NCBI GenBank assembly: GCA_039026375.1
Contig: JBCCML010000004.1
Span: 83,466 to 147,465 of the forward strand
Length of the DNA: 64,000 nucleotides
Reading direction: 5' to 3'
Source: Thermohalobaculum sp039026375
Lineage (GTDB): Bacteria > Pseudomonadota > Alphaproteobacteria > Rhodobacterales > Rhodobacteraceae
The notes under the pieces were generated by a model. It had not been told where the DNA came from and searched no databases. It worked only from the letters and a program-made list of their open reading frames with translations. The position numbers and the translations under genes are program-made. This document shows positions 53,057 through 62,337 of this stretch, one piece after another; position 1 is the first letter of the stretch, and every line of letters begins with the position of its first letter.

Positions 53057-54949
53057 ATGTTTCACGTGAAACATTCGCAGGGAAACTCGGTGGTTGTGGT
53101 TGGTGGCGGCCATGCAGGGGCCGAGGCCGCTAGTGCCGTCGCGCACATGGGTGTCCCCGTTACTTTGGTTACCAATCGCGCTGACCGTATTGGCGAGATG
53201 TCTTGCAATCCCGCTGTAGGTGGCTTGGGCAAGGGCCATCTGGTGGCGGAGATCGACGCCTTCGATGGCTTACTGGGGCGCGCAGCAGATGCGGCAGGGA
53301 TCCAGTTTCGGTTGCTGAATCGGCGAAAGGGCCCAGCGGTCAGGGGCCCCAGAGCACAGTGCGACCGTGATGTCTTTCGTGCTTTCGTGCAGAGGGATTT
53401 GGCGCAGCTCGCCAACTTGATCATCATCGAGGCAGAGGTCACCGATCTGGCCGTGACAAACAACCGGGTCGCGGGGGTGGTACTAGCAGACGGCTCTATA
53501 GTTCCTTCGTCTCAAGTTGTACTGACCACCGGGACGTTCCTGCGGGGTCGCTTGTTTATCGGGGATCGCATCATCGAAGGCGGTCGGATGGGCGAAAGTG
53601 CCGCCATCCGTTTGGCCGACCGGATCGCCGATATGGGCCTGCCGACCGCGCGACTGAAGACGGGGACTCCACCGCGGTTACACGCCGCCACGATCGATTT
53701 TTCTGGCCTTGAAGAGCAGCCAGGCGACGACGAACCTGCCTTATTCTCGACGCTGAATGCTCGTCCACCGCTTCGTCAGGTACCTTGCCACATCACCCAT
53801 ACGAACCCAGAAACGCACGATGTAGTCCGTCAAAATCTGGACCGCTCGGCAATGTACGCGGGCGAGATCGAAGGCCGTGGGCCACGCTATTGCCCGTCGC
53901 TCGAAGACAAGGTGATGCGGTTCGCCGACAAGCCTTCGCATCAGGTGTTCCTGGAGCCCGAGGGTCTGGAAAGCCCGCTGATCTATCCAAATGGGCTCTC
54001 ATCGTCACTGCCTGAGGATGTCCAGCTCGCATATCTGCGGTCAATCAAAGGCCTTGAAAACGTCACCTATGCCCAGCCCGGCTATGCTGTGGAGTACGAC
54101 TATGTCGATCCGCGCGCGTTGCATCCGACGTTGGAGCTTCGTGCCTTGCCAGGGTTGTACCTCGCTGGTCAGATCAATGGCACGACTGGTTATGAGGAAG
54201 CGGCTGCCCAAGGGCTGGTCGCTGGCCTGAACGCGGCCGCCGCCATGATGGGGCGCGGACCTCTGCGCCTTGGCCGGGCGGACGGCTACATCGGTGTCTT
54301 AATCGACGATCTCACCACACAGGGCGTCACCGAGCCGTACCGGATGTTCACCTCCCGCGCTGAGTTCCGGCTGCAGCTTCGGGCAGATAATGCAGATCGC
54401 CGGCTTACCCCGATTGCCATGGATTTCGGCTGCGTCGGCGCCACCCGTCATGCGGCGTTCCAGGCAAAGCTGGACGCTTTGGAGAAGACGGAGGCGACCC
54501 TTCGGCATCTGGGCGGCACCCCGACGGACCTGGTGGAAAAGGGGTTAAAGCTGTCCCAGGACGGTGCCCGCCGCTCGATCCGCGATCTTCTGTCCTCGCA
54601 GGCAATCGATCCGCAGGATGTGCCGACGTTGTTCCCTGAAACGTCAGATTTGCCCGCGGCATTGATCGAAGCGGTCGCCAATGATGCCCGCTATGAACCC
54701 TACGTCGCGCGTCAGATGCGCGACGTTGCAGCGCTACAGCAAGATGCGGCGCAGACCTTGCCGAACGATCTGGCGTATCAGGCGATTTCAGGCCTCTCGG
54801 CAGAGCTGCGCTCCAAGCTAGAAGCTGCCCGTCCCGCGGATCTGGCACAGGCCTCGCGGATCGAGGGGATGACTCCAGCGGCTCTCACCCTGCTGCTGGT
54901 GCATGCGCGACGTGCTACTGAAAACCAGACGCGGGGAGCAACGGCCTGA
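53057..54949 (+). CDS. mnmG: tRNA uridine-5-carboxymethylaminomethyl modification enzyme MnmG
   Basis: FAD-dependent partner of MnmE. The 630 residues begin MFHVKH, encoded by a parS site. The FAD fold is VVVVGGGHAGAEAA (about 12-25), followed by GEMSCNPAVGGLGKGHLV (about 47), the catalytic-Cys-bearing LKTGTPPRL region (about 197), and the C-terminal helical domain with SRIEGMTPAALTLLLVHARR. GGAGGA precedes the ATG by 1-6 bp. The stop TGA overlaps the proposed rsmG start in CTGA. Confidence 0.96.
   Translation: MFHVKHSQGNSVVVVGGGHAGAEAASAVAHMGVPVTLVTNRADRIGEMSCNPAVGGLGKGHLVAEIDAFDGLLGRAADAAGIQFRLLNRRKGPAVRGPRAQCDRDVFRAFVQRDLAQLANLIIIEAEVTDLAVTNNRVAGVVLADGSIVPSSQVVLTTGTFLRGRLFIGDRIIEGGRMGESAAIRLADRIADMGLPTARLKTGTPPRLHAATIDFSGLEEQPGDDEPALFSTLNARPPLRQVPCHITHTNPETHDVVRQNLDRSAMYAGEIEGRGPRYCPSLEDKVMRFADKPSHQVFLEPEGLESPLIYPNGLSSSLPEDVQLAYLRSIKGLENVTYAQPGYAVEYDYVDPRALHPTLELRALPGLYLAGQINGTTGYEEAAAQGLVAGLNAAAAMMGRGPLRLGRADGYIGVLIDDLTTQGVTEPYRMFTSRAEFRLQLRADNADRRLTPIAMDFGCVGATRHAAFQAKLDALEKTEATLRHLGGTPTDLVEKGLKLSQDGARRSIRDLLSSQAIDPQDVPTLFPETSDLPAALIEAVANDARYEPYVARQMRDVAALQQDAAQTLPNDLAYQAISGLSAELRSKLEAARPADLAQASRIEGMTPAALTLLLVHARRATENQTRGATA
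53058..53073. promoter_or_regulatory. parS site 1 (in mnmG start)
   Basis: TGTTTCACGTGAAACA, a perfect 16-bp parS palindrome for chromosomal ParB. It overlaps the mnmG start codon and encodes the FHVKH residues. Confidence 0.95.
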
Positions 54950-55539
54950 ATGTTTCACGTGAAACATCGGAGCGGCTAGCGCAGTTCGAAGACCTCGTTC
55001 GCCGCTGGTCGACCCGGATCAATTTGGTCTCCCGCCGCGACTTAGACCACATCTGGCCCCGCCACATCGCGGACAGCATCCAGATCTTCGATCATGCCCC
55101 ACAGGCGGATACGTGGCTGGATCTAGGCTCTGGTGGCGGCTTCCCTGGGCTCGTTTGTGCCATCCTGAGCGCCGATAACAACGACCCGACCAAGTTCACT
55201 CTGATCGAGTCGGACGCCCGAAAATGTGCCTTCCTTCGCGAAGCGACACGCTTGCTGGATCTTCGTGCGGACATCCTCACCGCTCGAATCGAAACGGTCC
55301 CGCCCCAGCAATTTGATGTCGTTACGGCTAGGGCGCTTGCCCCGCTACCACAGCTCCTAGCCCTATCCCATCCATTCTGTAGCCCTCAGACCGTGTGCTT
55401 GTTCCCAAAGGGTGCGCAGGCCGAATCCGAATTGACGGCGGCCCAGGCCAATTGGCATATATTGGTGGAACGCGTTCCCAGCCGGACTGATCCCGGCGCC
55501 ACGATCCTCAAGCTGACGGATATCGCCCCGCGCCCATGA
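54946..55539 (+). CDS. rsmG: 16S rRNA (guanine-N7) methyltransferase RsmG
   Basis: Methylates G527 of 16S rRNA with SAM. The conserved N-terminus NVSRETSERLAQFEDLVRRWSTRINLVSRRDL is encoded from 54949, and the only codon able to start it is CTG at 54946, with GGGGAG 7 bp upstream and the mnmG stop overlapping as CTGA. A stop in the same frame lies at 54919. A TTG at 55024 would delete the conserved first 26 residues. The SAM site is WLDLGSGGGFPGLVCA (about 54-70). Length from CTG is 197 residues, normal for the family. The stop overlaps parA. Confidence 0.9.
   Translation: MNVSRETSERLAQFEDLVRRWSTRINLVSRRDLDHIWPRHIADSIQIFDHAPQADTWLDLGSGGGFPGLVCAILSADNNDPTKFTLIESDARKCAFLREATRLLDLRADILTARIETVPPQQFDVVTARALAPLPQLLALSHPFCSPQTVCLFPKGAQAESELTAAQANWHILVERVPSRTDPGATILKLTDIAPRP
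54951..54966. promoter_or_regulatory. parS site 2 (in rsmG start)
   Basis: A second perfect TGTTTCACGTGAAACA, 1.9 kb from the first. In the rsmG frame it encodes the VSRET motif, so both sites are hidden in coding sequence. Confidence 0.95.
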
Positions 55540-56339
55540 CCGATACAGCTGCATCACCTCGGATCCTGGCGGTCGCCAACCAAAAGGGCGGGGTGGGCAA
55601 GACCACGACGGCGATTAACCTGGGCACGGGTCTGGCGCAGGCGGGGCATACAACGCTGATCATTGACCTGGATCCACAAGGGAATGCCTCGACCGGCCTG
55701 GACAGCCCCTCCGACCAGCGCGAGATCACGACCTACGATGCGCTGACCGGTCAGTCCGACTTGTCCGACGCCATGATCGAAACCCCGGTCGAGAGCCTTT
55801 GGCTGGTGCCGGCCTCGGTCGATCTGTCTGGCTTGGACGTCGAGCTATCCACCGACAACACCCGTGCCCGCCGCCTGGCTGATCTGTTGTCGAACCATGC
55901 GCTGACCGATCAGTTTAGTTACATCCTGATCGACTGTCCGCCCTCGCTCAACATCCTGACCGTCAACGCCATGGTGGCGGCGCAAGGCATCGTCGTACCG
56001 CTGCAATGCGAGTTCTTCGCGCTGGAAGGTCTCACCCAGTTGTTGTCCACGGTCAAAGGCGTGCAACAATCGTTGAACCCCCAGCTCAAGATCGATGGCA
56101 TTTGCCTGACCATGTATGACCGGCGAAATCGCCTGTCCGCTCAGGTCGAAGAGGACGTGCGCGCCACACTGGGCGATGTCGTCTACGCCACGGTCATACC
56201 CCGCAATGTGCGGTTATCCGAGGCGCCGAGTTACGGCATGCCGGCGCTGGTCTATGACCCGAATTGCGCGGGCAGCCAGGCCTATCGCTCCTTGGCGCTC
56301 GAACTGATCAGCCGCACCAGCCGAACGAGGGCCGCCTGA
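55536..56339 (+). CDS. parA: chromosome partitioning ATPase ParA
   Basis: A Walker-type ATPase that moves origin-proximal parS-ParB complexes. The 267 residues contain the deviant Walker A QKGGVGKTTTAINL (about 16-29), Walker A' LIIDLDPQGNAS (about 47) and Walker B YILIDCPPSLNILTVNA (about 129). There is no N-terminal HTH, so it is a chromosomal (type Ib-like) ParA. It overlaps rsmG by 4 bp and parB by 1 bp, and is transcribed with the mnmE-mnmG-rsmG genes. Confidence 0.96.
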   Translation: MTDTAASPRILAVANQKGGVGKTTTAINLGTGLAQAGHTTLIIDLDPQGNASTGLDSPSDQREITTYDALTGQSDLSDAMIETPVESLWLVPASVDLSGLDVELSTDNTRARRLADLLSNHALTDQFSYILIDCPPSLNILTVNAMVAAQGIVVPLQCEFFALEGLTQLLSTVKGVQQSLNPQLKIDGICLTMYDRRNRLSAQVEEDVRATLGDVVYATVIPRNVRLSEAPSYGMPALVYDPNCAGSQAYRSLALELISRTSRTRAA

Positions 56340-57262
56340 TGGCAAAGAAACCTCCCCGTAAAGCCCTGGGCAGGGGGCTGTCCGCCCTGCTTGGCGATGC
56401 CGGTTCCATTGATCAGACGACGCTTTCTGGTGCGCCTGCCCAGCCGGAGGGCAATGACGCGCCTGACCGGCCGCAGCCCGGGCGCTTGCCGATCGACAAG
56501 ATCCATCCGAACCCGGCACAGCCCCGCCGCAACTTCCGCGATGAAGACCTGGCCGAGCTTGCTGAGTCGCTGAAGGTCCACGGGGTCATTCAGCCGGTTC
56601 TGGTCCGGCCCGATCCGAACAATCCCGGCGACTATCAGTTGGTGGCGGGTGAGCGGCGCTGGCGGGCCGCCCAATTGGCCGGTGTCCACGAGCTTCCAGC
56701 CGTTGTTCGCGAGCTCGACGATCAGCAATTGCTGGAACTGGCAATCATCGAGAATGTTCAGCGTGTCGACCTGGACCCCATCGAAGAAGCCGATGGGTAT
56801 TCACAGCTGATCGAGACCTTTGGTTACACGCAGGCGGATCTCGCTCAGGTCATCGGTAAAAGCCGCAGCCACGTGACCAACATGATGCGTCTGCTGTCCT
56901 TGCCGGAACGGGTGCGCGAGTTTCTCCAGACCGGACAGCTCAGTATCGGTCACGCCCGCGCCCTGGTGAACGCTCCGGCGCCTGTCACGCTGGCTGAACG
57001 CGCGGTGGCGGAGGGACTGACCGTCCGCCAGGTCGAGGCGATGGCCAAGATCGATCCCCTCAAGGCGCACGAAGCCGCTGTGGCCAAAGCCGCCGCCAAG
57101 CCGAAGAAGGACGCAGATACCAGAATGTTGGAGGGCGATTTGACCGCCGCCATCAAGATGCGTGTCCGGATCGAGCATGGCGCCGAGGGCTCTGGTGAGG
57201 TTCGGATACGCTATAAGAGCTTGGAACAATTGGATGATCTCTGCCGGAAGCTGGCAGAGTAG
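56339..57262 (+). CDS. parB: chromosome partitioning CTPase/DNA-binding protein ParB
   Basis: Binds parS and spreads as a CTP-dependent clamp. The 307 residues begin MAKKPPRKALGRGLSALLGD, the ParA-interacting tail. The ParB/Srx CTP-binding domain includes LPIDKIHPNPAQPRRNF, VHGVIQPVLVRP and YQLVAGERRWRAAQLAG (GERRxRA, about 102). The HTH includes TQADLAQVIGKSRSHVTNMMRLL (about 160), and a C-terminal dimer domain ends LDDLCRKLAE. The frame is open upstream into parA, but the ATG at 56339 is the family start. Confidence 0.96.
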   Translation: MAKKPPRKALGRGLSALLGDAGSIDQTTLSGAPAQPEGNDAPDRPQPGRLPIDKIHPNPAQPRRNFRDEDLAELAESLKVHGVIQPVLVRPDPNNPGDYQLVAGERRWRAAQLAGVHELPAVVRELDDQQLLELAIIENVQRVDLDPIEEADGYSQLIETFGYTQADLAQVIGKSRSHVTNMMRLLSLPERVREFLQTGQLSIGHARALVNAPAPVTLAERAVAEGLTVRQVEAMAKIDPLKAHEAAVAKAAAKPKKDADTRMLEGDLTAAIKMRVRIEHGAEGSGEVRIRYKSLEQLDDLCRKLAE

Positions 57263-57293
57263 GGGCCATCACCTCCGTGCTCTCACCGGTTTC

Positions 57294-58286
57294 CTAACGC
57301 CCGGCCATTAGTGCCAGCCGCAAGGCACATCTTTCCAAAACGGCCTTGTCTGGCGCCCGATCGGTTGAGCGCACCTTAGCATCCGCGTCCAGCAGCAATC
57401 GATTAGCGGCCTCCAACCGCGCTAGTCCCCAGCGGCGTAGCTGTCCCTGTGCTGCGGTCTTCCGCGGCCCGTACAAAGGCGGCCGCACGCCGTCGATCCC
57501 GTTCCCCGCCGCGGCGCCCAGCAACATGCGAAAGTGGCGTTGCAGCGCCAGCAGGGCAGTCACCACATTCAGACCACCGGCATCCAAGCGACGCAGTACC
57601 GGGCCGATCGCCTCTGCCCGGCCATCGGCAACCGCGGCCACCAACGCATCGACTTCGGCATCCATGCCTGCAGGGGCCAGGTCGGCCACATCCTGCGCGG
57701 TGACTTCGCGGCCCAAAGCCTTCAAAGCCACCACGTCAATCAGACGCGAGAAGCTGCCATGGTCCATGCTGGCGCCCGCACTGGCCAGCGCTTCGGCCGC
57801 ATCGCGGTCGGCCCCAGTGGCCCCCGCGTCGCGCAGCCGCGCGGCGATGTCTGCCGAATCCGGTGCATCCGCGAAAAACTGCAGCGCCGCCAGCTGATCA
57901 GATCCCTCGAACAGCTTTCGAAGCGACGACCGTGCGGGCAGGGCATCCGCCGTTACCACCAGAAAGGCATCCTCCGCCGTTACGCCGTCCAGTGCAGCGC
58001 TCAGCGGTTTCGCCAGGCCATCGGTGCCACCTTCGATCAAGACCACGCTACGGTCTGCGAAGAACCCGCGCGCCCGGAGGGCATCACCGACTTCCGCCGC
58101 ATCCCGACGCGCCAGGGCCACGTCGATCCGGGTCAGGCGCATGTCGTCGCCGCCGGTCAGGTCGGCCACCATGGATCGGCGCGCCTCGACCACCTGTCCG
58201 GCATCGGCCCCGTGCAAAAGGGCGCCGCAAAGGGCTGTGTTCGGGGATTTGCTGAACCGCGCCGCCGCGCCGCCCGTCAGTTTCAC
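57294..58286 (-). CDS. holA: DNA polymerase III delta subunit
   Basis: The clamp-loader subunit that opens the beta clamp. The 330 residues have the AAA-like N-terminal domain (ALLHGADAGQVVEARRSMV, about 23, without a true Walker A), a middle domain, and the collar region with the VTALLALQRHFRMLL motif (about 240). Sequence is diverged, as usual for HolA. It is convergent with parB (31-bp gap) and overlaps the lptE stop by 4 bp upstream. Confidence 0.93.
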   Translation of the reverse strand: MKLTGGAAARFSKSPNTALCGALLHGADAGQVVEARRSMVADLTGGDDMRLTRIDVALARRDAAEVGDALRARGFFADRSVVLIEGGTDGLAKPLSAALDGVTAEDAFLVVTADALPARSSLRKLFEGSDQLAALQFFADAPDSADIAARLRDAGATGADRDAAEALASAGASMDHGSFSRLIDVVALKALGREVTAQDVADLAPAGMDAEVDALVAAVADGRAEAIGPVLRRLDAGGLNVVTALLALQRHFRMLLGAAAGNGIDGVRPPLYGPRKTAAQGQLRRWGLARLEAANRLLLDADAKVRSTDRAPDKAVLERCALRLALMAGR

Positions 58287-58783
58287 GCAGTTACCCGGTC
58301 GGCACGCGCCAGGACAATCCGACTGATCCGTTCGCCCAGGTCTCGGGCCAGTCGACGTTCAATGTCGCGGCGGGTCTGCCGCGTGGCGTAGAGCGAGCCC
58401 GTTGCGTTGTACCCCGACTGCGTGTTCGCTCTTCCCGTCAGTACGGGAGACGTGTCACCGTCCCGGTACAAAGCCCATTCTGCCGTGGCAGTCAGAGTAA
58501 CCCGCGTGACAGAGTTATCCTGAGTGACCGCAAGTGCTTGCTCTGAAATAGAAGTCTGCACATCCAGCCGATACGCTGTTGCGTCAGGCCGGCCCAGCCG
58601 GCTCTCCAGGCTTTGAACAAGGTGATAGTCAAACCGATCGACAATCTCTGGCAGGGCAATCTGACCGCGTAGGCCCGATGCGGCGCTGTCCTCCGCCAGC
58701 ATGGGCTTGAAGCATCCCGCTAGTGGCAGTACGGCCATCCCCGGCACGGCCAGCGCCAACACCCTGCGCCTAGACCACGACAT
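58283..58783 (-). CDS. lptE: LPS-assembly lipoprotein LptE
   Basis: The outer-membrane lipoprotein plug of the LptD translocon. The 166 residues have a lipoprotein signal (RRRVLALAVPGMAVLPLAGC, Cys at about 24) and an LptE-like core with alternating strands and ATGSLYATRQTRRDIERRLARDLGERISRIVLAR at the C-terminus. The ATG at 58783 lies inside the 3' end of leuS, with GAGG 7 bp upstream. The order leuS-lptE-holA is common to many bacteria. Confidence 0.9.
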   Translation of the reverse strand: MSWSRRRVLALAVPGMAVLPLAGCFKPMLAEDSAASGLRGQIALPEIVDRFDYHLVQSLESRLGRPDATAYRLDVQTSISEQALAVTQDNSVTRVTLTATAEWALYRDGDTSPVLTGRANTQSGYNATGSLYATRQTRRDIERRLARDLGERISRIVLARADRVTA

Positions 58784-61346
58784 TGACGATCCTCTGTGGC
58801 ACCACAATCACCTTCTTCGGCGTCTTACCGTCAAGGTACTTGATCACGCCGGAATCGGCCAGCGCAACGGCTTCGATGGCGTCTTTGGCGGCAGATTTGT
58901 CGATTTCGATCTCGGCCCGTTTCTTACCATTGACCTGCACCGGCATGGTGATGCGGTCGCTGACCAAAAGGGCGGCGTCCGCTTGGGGCCAAGGGACGTC
59001 GACCACCATGTCGGTGTGGCCAAGATGCGCCCACAGCTCCTCGGCAAAGTGGGGGACCATGGGCGCCATCAGCCGGGCCAAGGTCTCGGCCGCCTCGCGC
59101 CGGGCAAAGTTCATGTCCGCGCCACTGCCGCCAGCCTTACCCAGGGCATTCGACAGCGCGTAGATCCGGGCCACCGCCTTGTTGAACTGGAACTTTTCGA
59201 TCCCGCCGGTCACTTCGGCAATGGCGCCGTGGGTCTGACGGCGCAATGCGGTCGCGTCCGACCCGAACGCCTCCGGCATTGTGCTATCGCCCAGGCTGGC
59301 TTCGTCGATCTGGCGCCAAACCCGCTGCAGGAACTTCCAGGCGCCCTCCGCCCCGGCCGAGGTCCACTCGACGTCGCGTTCCGGCGGGCTGTCGGACAAC
59401 ATGAACCAGCGGGCCGTATCGGCGCCGTACTGATCGATGATCTCCTCGGGGTCGATGACGTTCTTCTTCGACTTCGACATCTTCGTGATGCCGCCCACCG
59501 ATACGGCGGCCCCGTCCGAGGCGCGTACCGCCCCGCCGTCAGCCAGTTTGATCTCGCCGGGTTCCAGCCAGACCGGCGGGCTCGAGCCTTCCAGCATATA
59601 TGTCTCGTGCGTCACCATTCCCTGCGTGAACAGGGCGTTGAATGGCTCTCGCGCCGTATCCGGCAAATGGCCGGTACCGGCCATGGCACGGCAGAAGAAC
59701 CGCGAATACAACAGGTGCAGGATCGCGTGCTCGACCCCACCGATATACTGATCGACGTTCATCCAGTAGCCGATGTCGTCCAGATCCGTCGGCGTCTCGG
59801 CCCGGGGCGAGCAGAACCGTGCGAAGTACCAGGACGAATCCACGAAGGTGTCCATCGTGTCCGTTTCGCGCCGCGCGGCCTCACCGCATCTCGGGCAGGG
59901 CACCTGGCGCCAGGCATCGTGGCGATCCAGCGGATTGCCCGGGCGGTCAAAGCTGACATCCTCGGGCAGCTTGACCGGCAGCTCTTCCTTCGGCACCGGC
60001 ACGATCCCGCAGCTATCGCAGTGGATGACCGGGATCGGACAGCCCCAATAGCGCTGGCGGCTGATGCCCCAGTCGCGCAGGCGATAGCGGGTCTGGCCGC
60101 GGCCCAGCCGCTTCTCCTCGAACCAGTCTATCGTGCGGTCGATTGCCTCTTGCGAAGTTGCCTCGCCGATACCCGCAAAGTGTTTCACGAAAACGACTTT
60201 TTCGGTCTTCGCGGGTACCAAGGCTTCAGTGCCGACTTCCTCGGTCGAGCCCCGCATGAAGAACGCATTCCTGACCGGTAAATCGTATTTCCGCGCGAAA
60301 TCCAGGTCGCGTTGATCGTGCGCCGGACAGCCAAAGACCGCACCGGTCCCGTAGTCCATCAGTACGAAGTTGCCGATCCAGACCGGCAAGTCGCGGTCTT
60401 CGCTGGGGTGACGGACCACCAGCCCGGTATCGAAGCCGCGCTTTTCGGCGGCCTCCATCGCGGCTTCGGACGTTCCCTGACTGCGGCATTCATTGTTGAA
60501 AGCGGCCAGTTCGGCATTGTCCGCTTCCAGCGCTTTGGCCAACGGGTGGTCGAAGGAAATCGCGATAAAGCTGGCGCCGTGCAGCGTGTCTGGGCGCGTC
60601 GAGTAACAAGGCACCGAGGAGATTTCGGCGACGGGCGCTGTCAGCTGAAAGTCGATCTCGATCCCGCGGCTTTTGCCGATCCAGTTGGACTGCATCAGCC
60701 GCACCTTTTCGGGCCAGTCCTTCAAGCTGTCGATGGCCGTCAGCAGATCCTCGGCATGTTCCGAGATCTTGAAGGCCCACTGCCAACGCTCCTGCCGTTC
60801 GACCGGGGCGCCGGATCGCCAACCCTTACCGTCGATGACCTGCTCGTTGGCCAAAACGGTCATGTCGACCGGGTCCCAGTTCACCACCGCCTTGCGGCGC
60901 GCGATAAATCCCTCCTCCAGCATGTCCAGGAACAGGGCCTGCTGTTGGGCGTAATACTCCGGATCGCAGGTCGCGAATTCGCGGGACCAGTCCAGGCTCA
61001 GCCCCATGGACTTCAGCTGGCGCCGCATCGTGTCGATGTTCTGATAGGTCCAGGTGCCGGGATGCGTGTTGTTGGCCATCGCCGCGTTTTCCGCCGGCAT
61101 GCCAAAGGCGTCCCACCCCATCGGGTGCAGCACGTTAAAGCCCCGCGCGCGCTTGTATCGGGCAACCACGTCGCCCATGGCATAGTTGCGGACATGGCCC
61201 ATGTGGATGCGGCCCGAGGGATAGGGAAACATCTCCAGCACGTAATACTTCGGCCGCGTCTCATCGCGGACGGCTGTGAAGGAGCCTGCTGTGTCCCAGG
61301 CCTGTTGCCACTTTGGCTCGGCCTCGCGGGCATTGTAGCGTGACAT
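58770..61346 (-). CDS. leuS: leucyl-tRNA synthetase
   Basis: A class I synthetase of 858 residues. The HIGH motif appears as PYPSGRIHMGHVRN (about 42-55). The CP1 editing domain is present (about 225-420, including STRPDTLHGASF). KMSKS is intact in ITKMSKSKKNV (about 618), and the C-terminal anticodon and zinc-like domains follow. The 3' end overlaps lptE by 14 bp. Confidence 0.97.
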   Translation of the reverse strand: MSRYNAREAEPKWQQAWDTAGSFTAVRDETRPKYYVLEMFPYPSGRIHMGHVRNYAMGDVVARYKRARGFNVLHPMGWDAFGMPAENAAMANNTHPGTWTYQNIDTMRRQLKSMGLSLDWSREFATCDPEYYAQQQALFLDMLEEGFIARRKAVVNWDPVDMTVLANEQVIDGKGWRSGAPVERQERWQWAFKISEHAEDLLTAIDSLKDWPEKVRLMQSNWIGKSRGIEIDFQLTAPVAEISSVPCYSTRPDTLHGASFIAISFDHPLAKALEADNAELAAFNNECRSQGTSEAAMEAAEKRGFDTGLVVRHPSEDRDLPVWIGNFVLMDYGTGAVFGCPAHDQRDLDFARKYDLPVRNAFFMRGSTEEVGTEALVPAKTEKVVFVKHFAGIGEATSQEAIDRTIDWFEEKRLGRGQTRYRLRDWGISRQRYWGCPIPVIHCDSCGIVPVPKEELPVKLPEDVSFDRPGNPLDRHDAWRQVPCPRCGEAARRETDTMDTFVDSSWYFARFCSPRAETPTDLDDIGYWMNVDQYIGGVEHAILHLLYSRFFCRAMAGTGHLPDTAREPFNALFTQGMVTHETYMLEGSSPPVWLEPGEIKLADGGAVRASDGAAVSVGGITKMSKSKKNVIDPEEIIDQYGADTARWFMLSDSPPERDVEWTSAGAEGAWKFLQRVWRQIDEASLGDSTMPEAFGSDATALRRQTHGAIAEVTGGIEKFQFNKAVARIYALSNALGKAGGSGADMNFARREAAETLARLMAPMVPHFAEELWAHLGHTDMVVDVPWPQADAALLVSDRITMPVQVNGKKRAEIEIDKSAAKDAIEAVALADSGVIKYLDGKTPKKVIVVPQRIVNVVV

Positions 61347-61380
61347 GTCTGACGTCTCCGATTTGGCGGTTGGTGGGCGC

Positions 61381-61417
61381 CAAAAACAAAACCGCGCCCG
61401 TGATAGTGCGGGCGCGG
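61381..61417 (-). terminator. Rho-independent terminator between the DUF3576 gene and leuS
   Basis: On the minus strand a perfect 9-bp GC stem (CCGCGCCCG / CGGGCGCGG, 8-nt loop) is followed by TTTTGTTTTTG. It lies 30 bp after the DUF3576 stop and 35 bp before leuS, so leuS may depend on read-through or its own promoter. Confidence 0.85.
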
Positions 61418-61447
61418 CCTTGGATCAATCGCGTGGATCTGGGGAGC

Positions 61448-62026
61448 CTAACCCGTTGCGTCGCCTTCTAGTTCAGCGATCCGCATTTGCCGTGCGCGCA
61501 CGAGGATCGCATCCTCGAGCTGACGGGCCGTGGCGGGGTCAACAGGGGCCGGCACCCAGGTGCCTTCTTCACTGCGCACTTCACGGTAAACCGCCACCTT
61601 CAGGGATGACGCCTGCAGCGCAGGGCGCACCATATAGGCGGTAACTTTGAAGCGTTCGGAGGGCTGCGACGGCGATGCACCCCAATCGGTTGCAATGACA
61701 CCGGTGAACGGGTCGGTGGATTCGAGCGGCAGGAAGCTCAATGTATCCAGCGATGCCTGCCACAGGTACTTATTGACGGGGATCGCGTCTGACTCGCCAG
61801 GCGTCCGACCGTCGAACACCGCACCCGTCGCCAGGCGGTTGAAGGTGAAACCGCCTTCGCCAAAGACGCTGGGATCGTTCGGGTCATAGCGATTGACCGG
61901 CCCAGGCCGCGGTCCCTCGCGCTCCTCTGCCGCGTATTCATTGCGTTCTCCGCCACAACCACTGACGGCCAGCGCCGACAACACAGTCAAGCCAACCCAC
62001 ATCCGGTTGCGTTTCTTCATGCTCAT
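61448..62026 (-). CDS. DUF3576 lipoprotein
   Basis: A 192-residue envelope lipoprotein with lipobox ALAVSGC (Cys at about 24) and the DUF3576 core: VNKYLWQASLDTLSFLPLESTDPFTGVIATDW (about 78-109), then RFKVTAYMVRPALQASSLKVAVYR and a C-terminal helix ILVRARQMRIAELEG. The family is typical of alphaproteobacteria, often lies upstream of leuS, and has no known function. The ATG at 62026 (or 62020) follows AAGGGTGG. A strong terminator separates it from leuS. Confidence 0.85.
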   Translation of the reverse strand: MSMKKRNRMWVGLTVLSALAVSGCGGERNEYAAEEREGPRPGPVNRYDPNDPSVFGEGGFTFNRLATGAVFDGRTPGESDAIPVNKYLWQASLDTLSFLPLESTDPFTGVIATDWGASPSQPSERFKVTAYMVRPALQASSLKVAVYREVRSEEGTWVPAPVDPATARQLEDAILVRARQMRIAELEGDATG

Positions 62027-62337
62027 GTCCACCCTTCCCAGTGTCCTGGCCAACTTTGCCGGCCACATCGCATGGTCATCTTCGTCCCTTGCGCACGTTA
62101 ATAATGCCGTCAGCATATATGCGCAACGGCGATCCAAGCCTGAAATGTTGCATTCGTGCACCGCCTTTTGCGTCGGCGTGACGCTGCCAATGCCTTCGAA
62201 TTGACGGCTGTTCGGGTCCTATGGACAACTTTTCGCCAGCGAAAGAGGGACCAAGGGGTGGCGGTTACCGCGCCGTGCGAGGCACCGGCATATCCGCATC
62301 CCCGTGAAGACGCCGAATGACAGACTTGGGGGACACC
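62027..62337. other. divergent intergenic region, DUF3576 gene / porin
   Basis: 311 bp that must hold the promoters of both genes. A TTGACG at 62199 could be a -35 box for the porin, but I see no good -10 at normal spacing. No ORF or RNA is evident. Confidence 0.4.

Noticed and set aside
55024..55539. rsmG starting at TTG 55024
   Set aside because: It would remove the conserved N-terminus that is encoded from 54949.
58701..60281. 526-codon open frame on the plus strand opposite leuS
   Set aside because: It lies fully antisense to lptE and leuS, with arginine/glycine/histidine-rich composition typical of GC-rich shadow frames and no recognisable domain.
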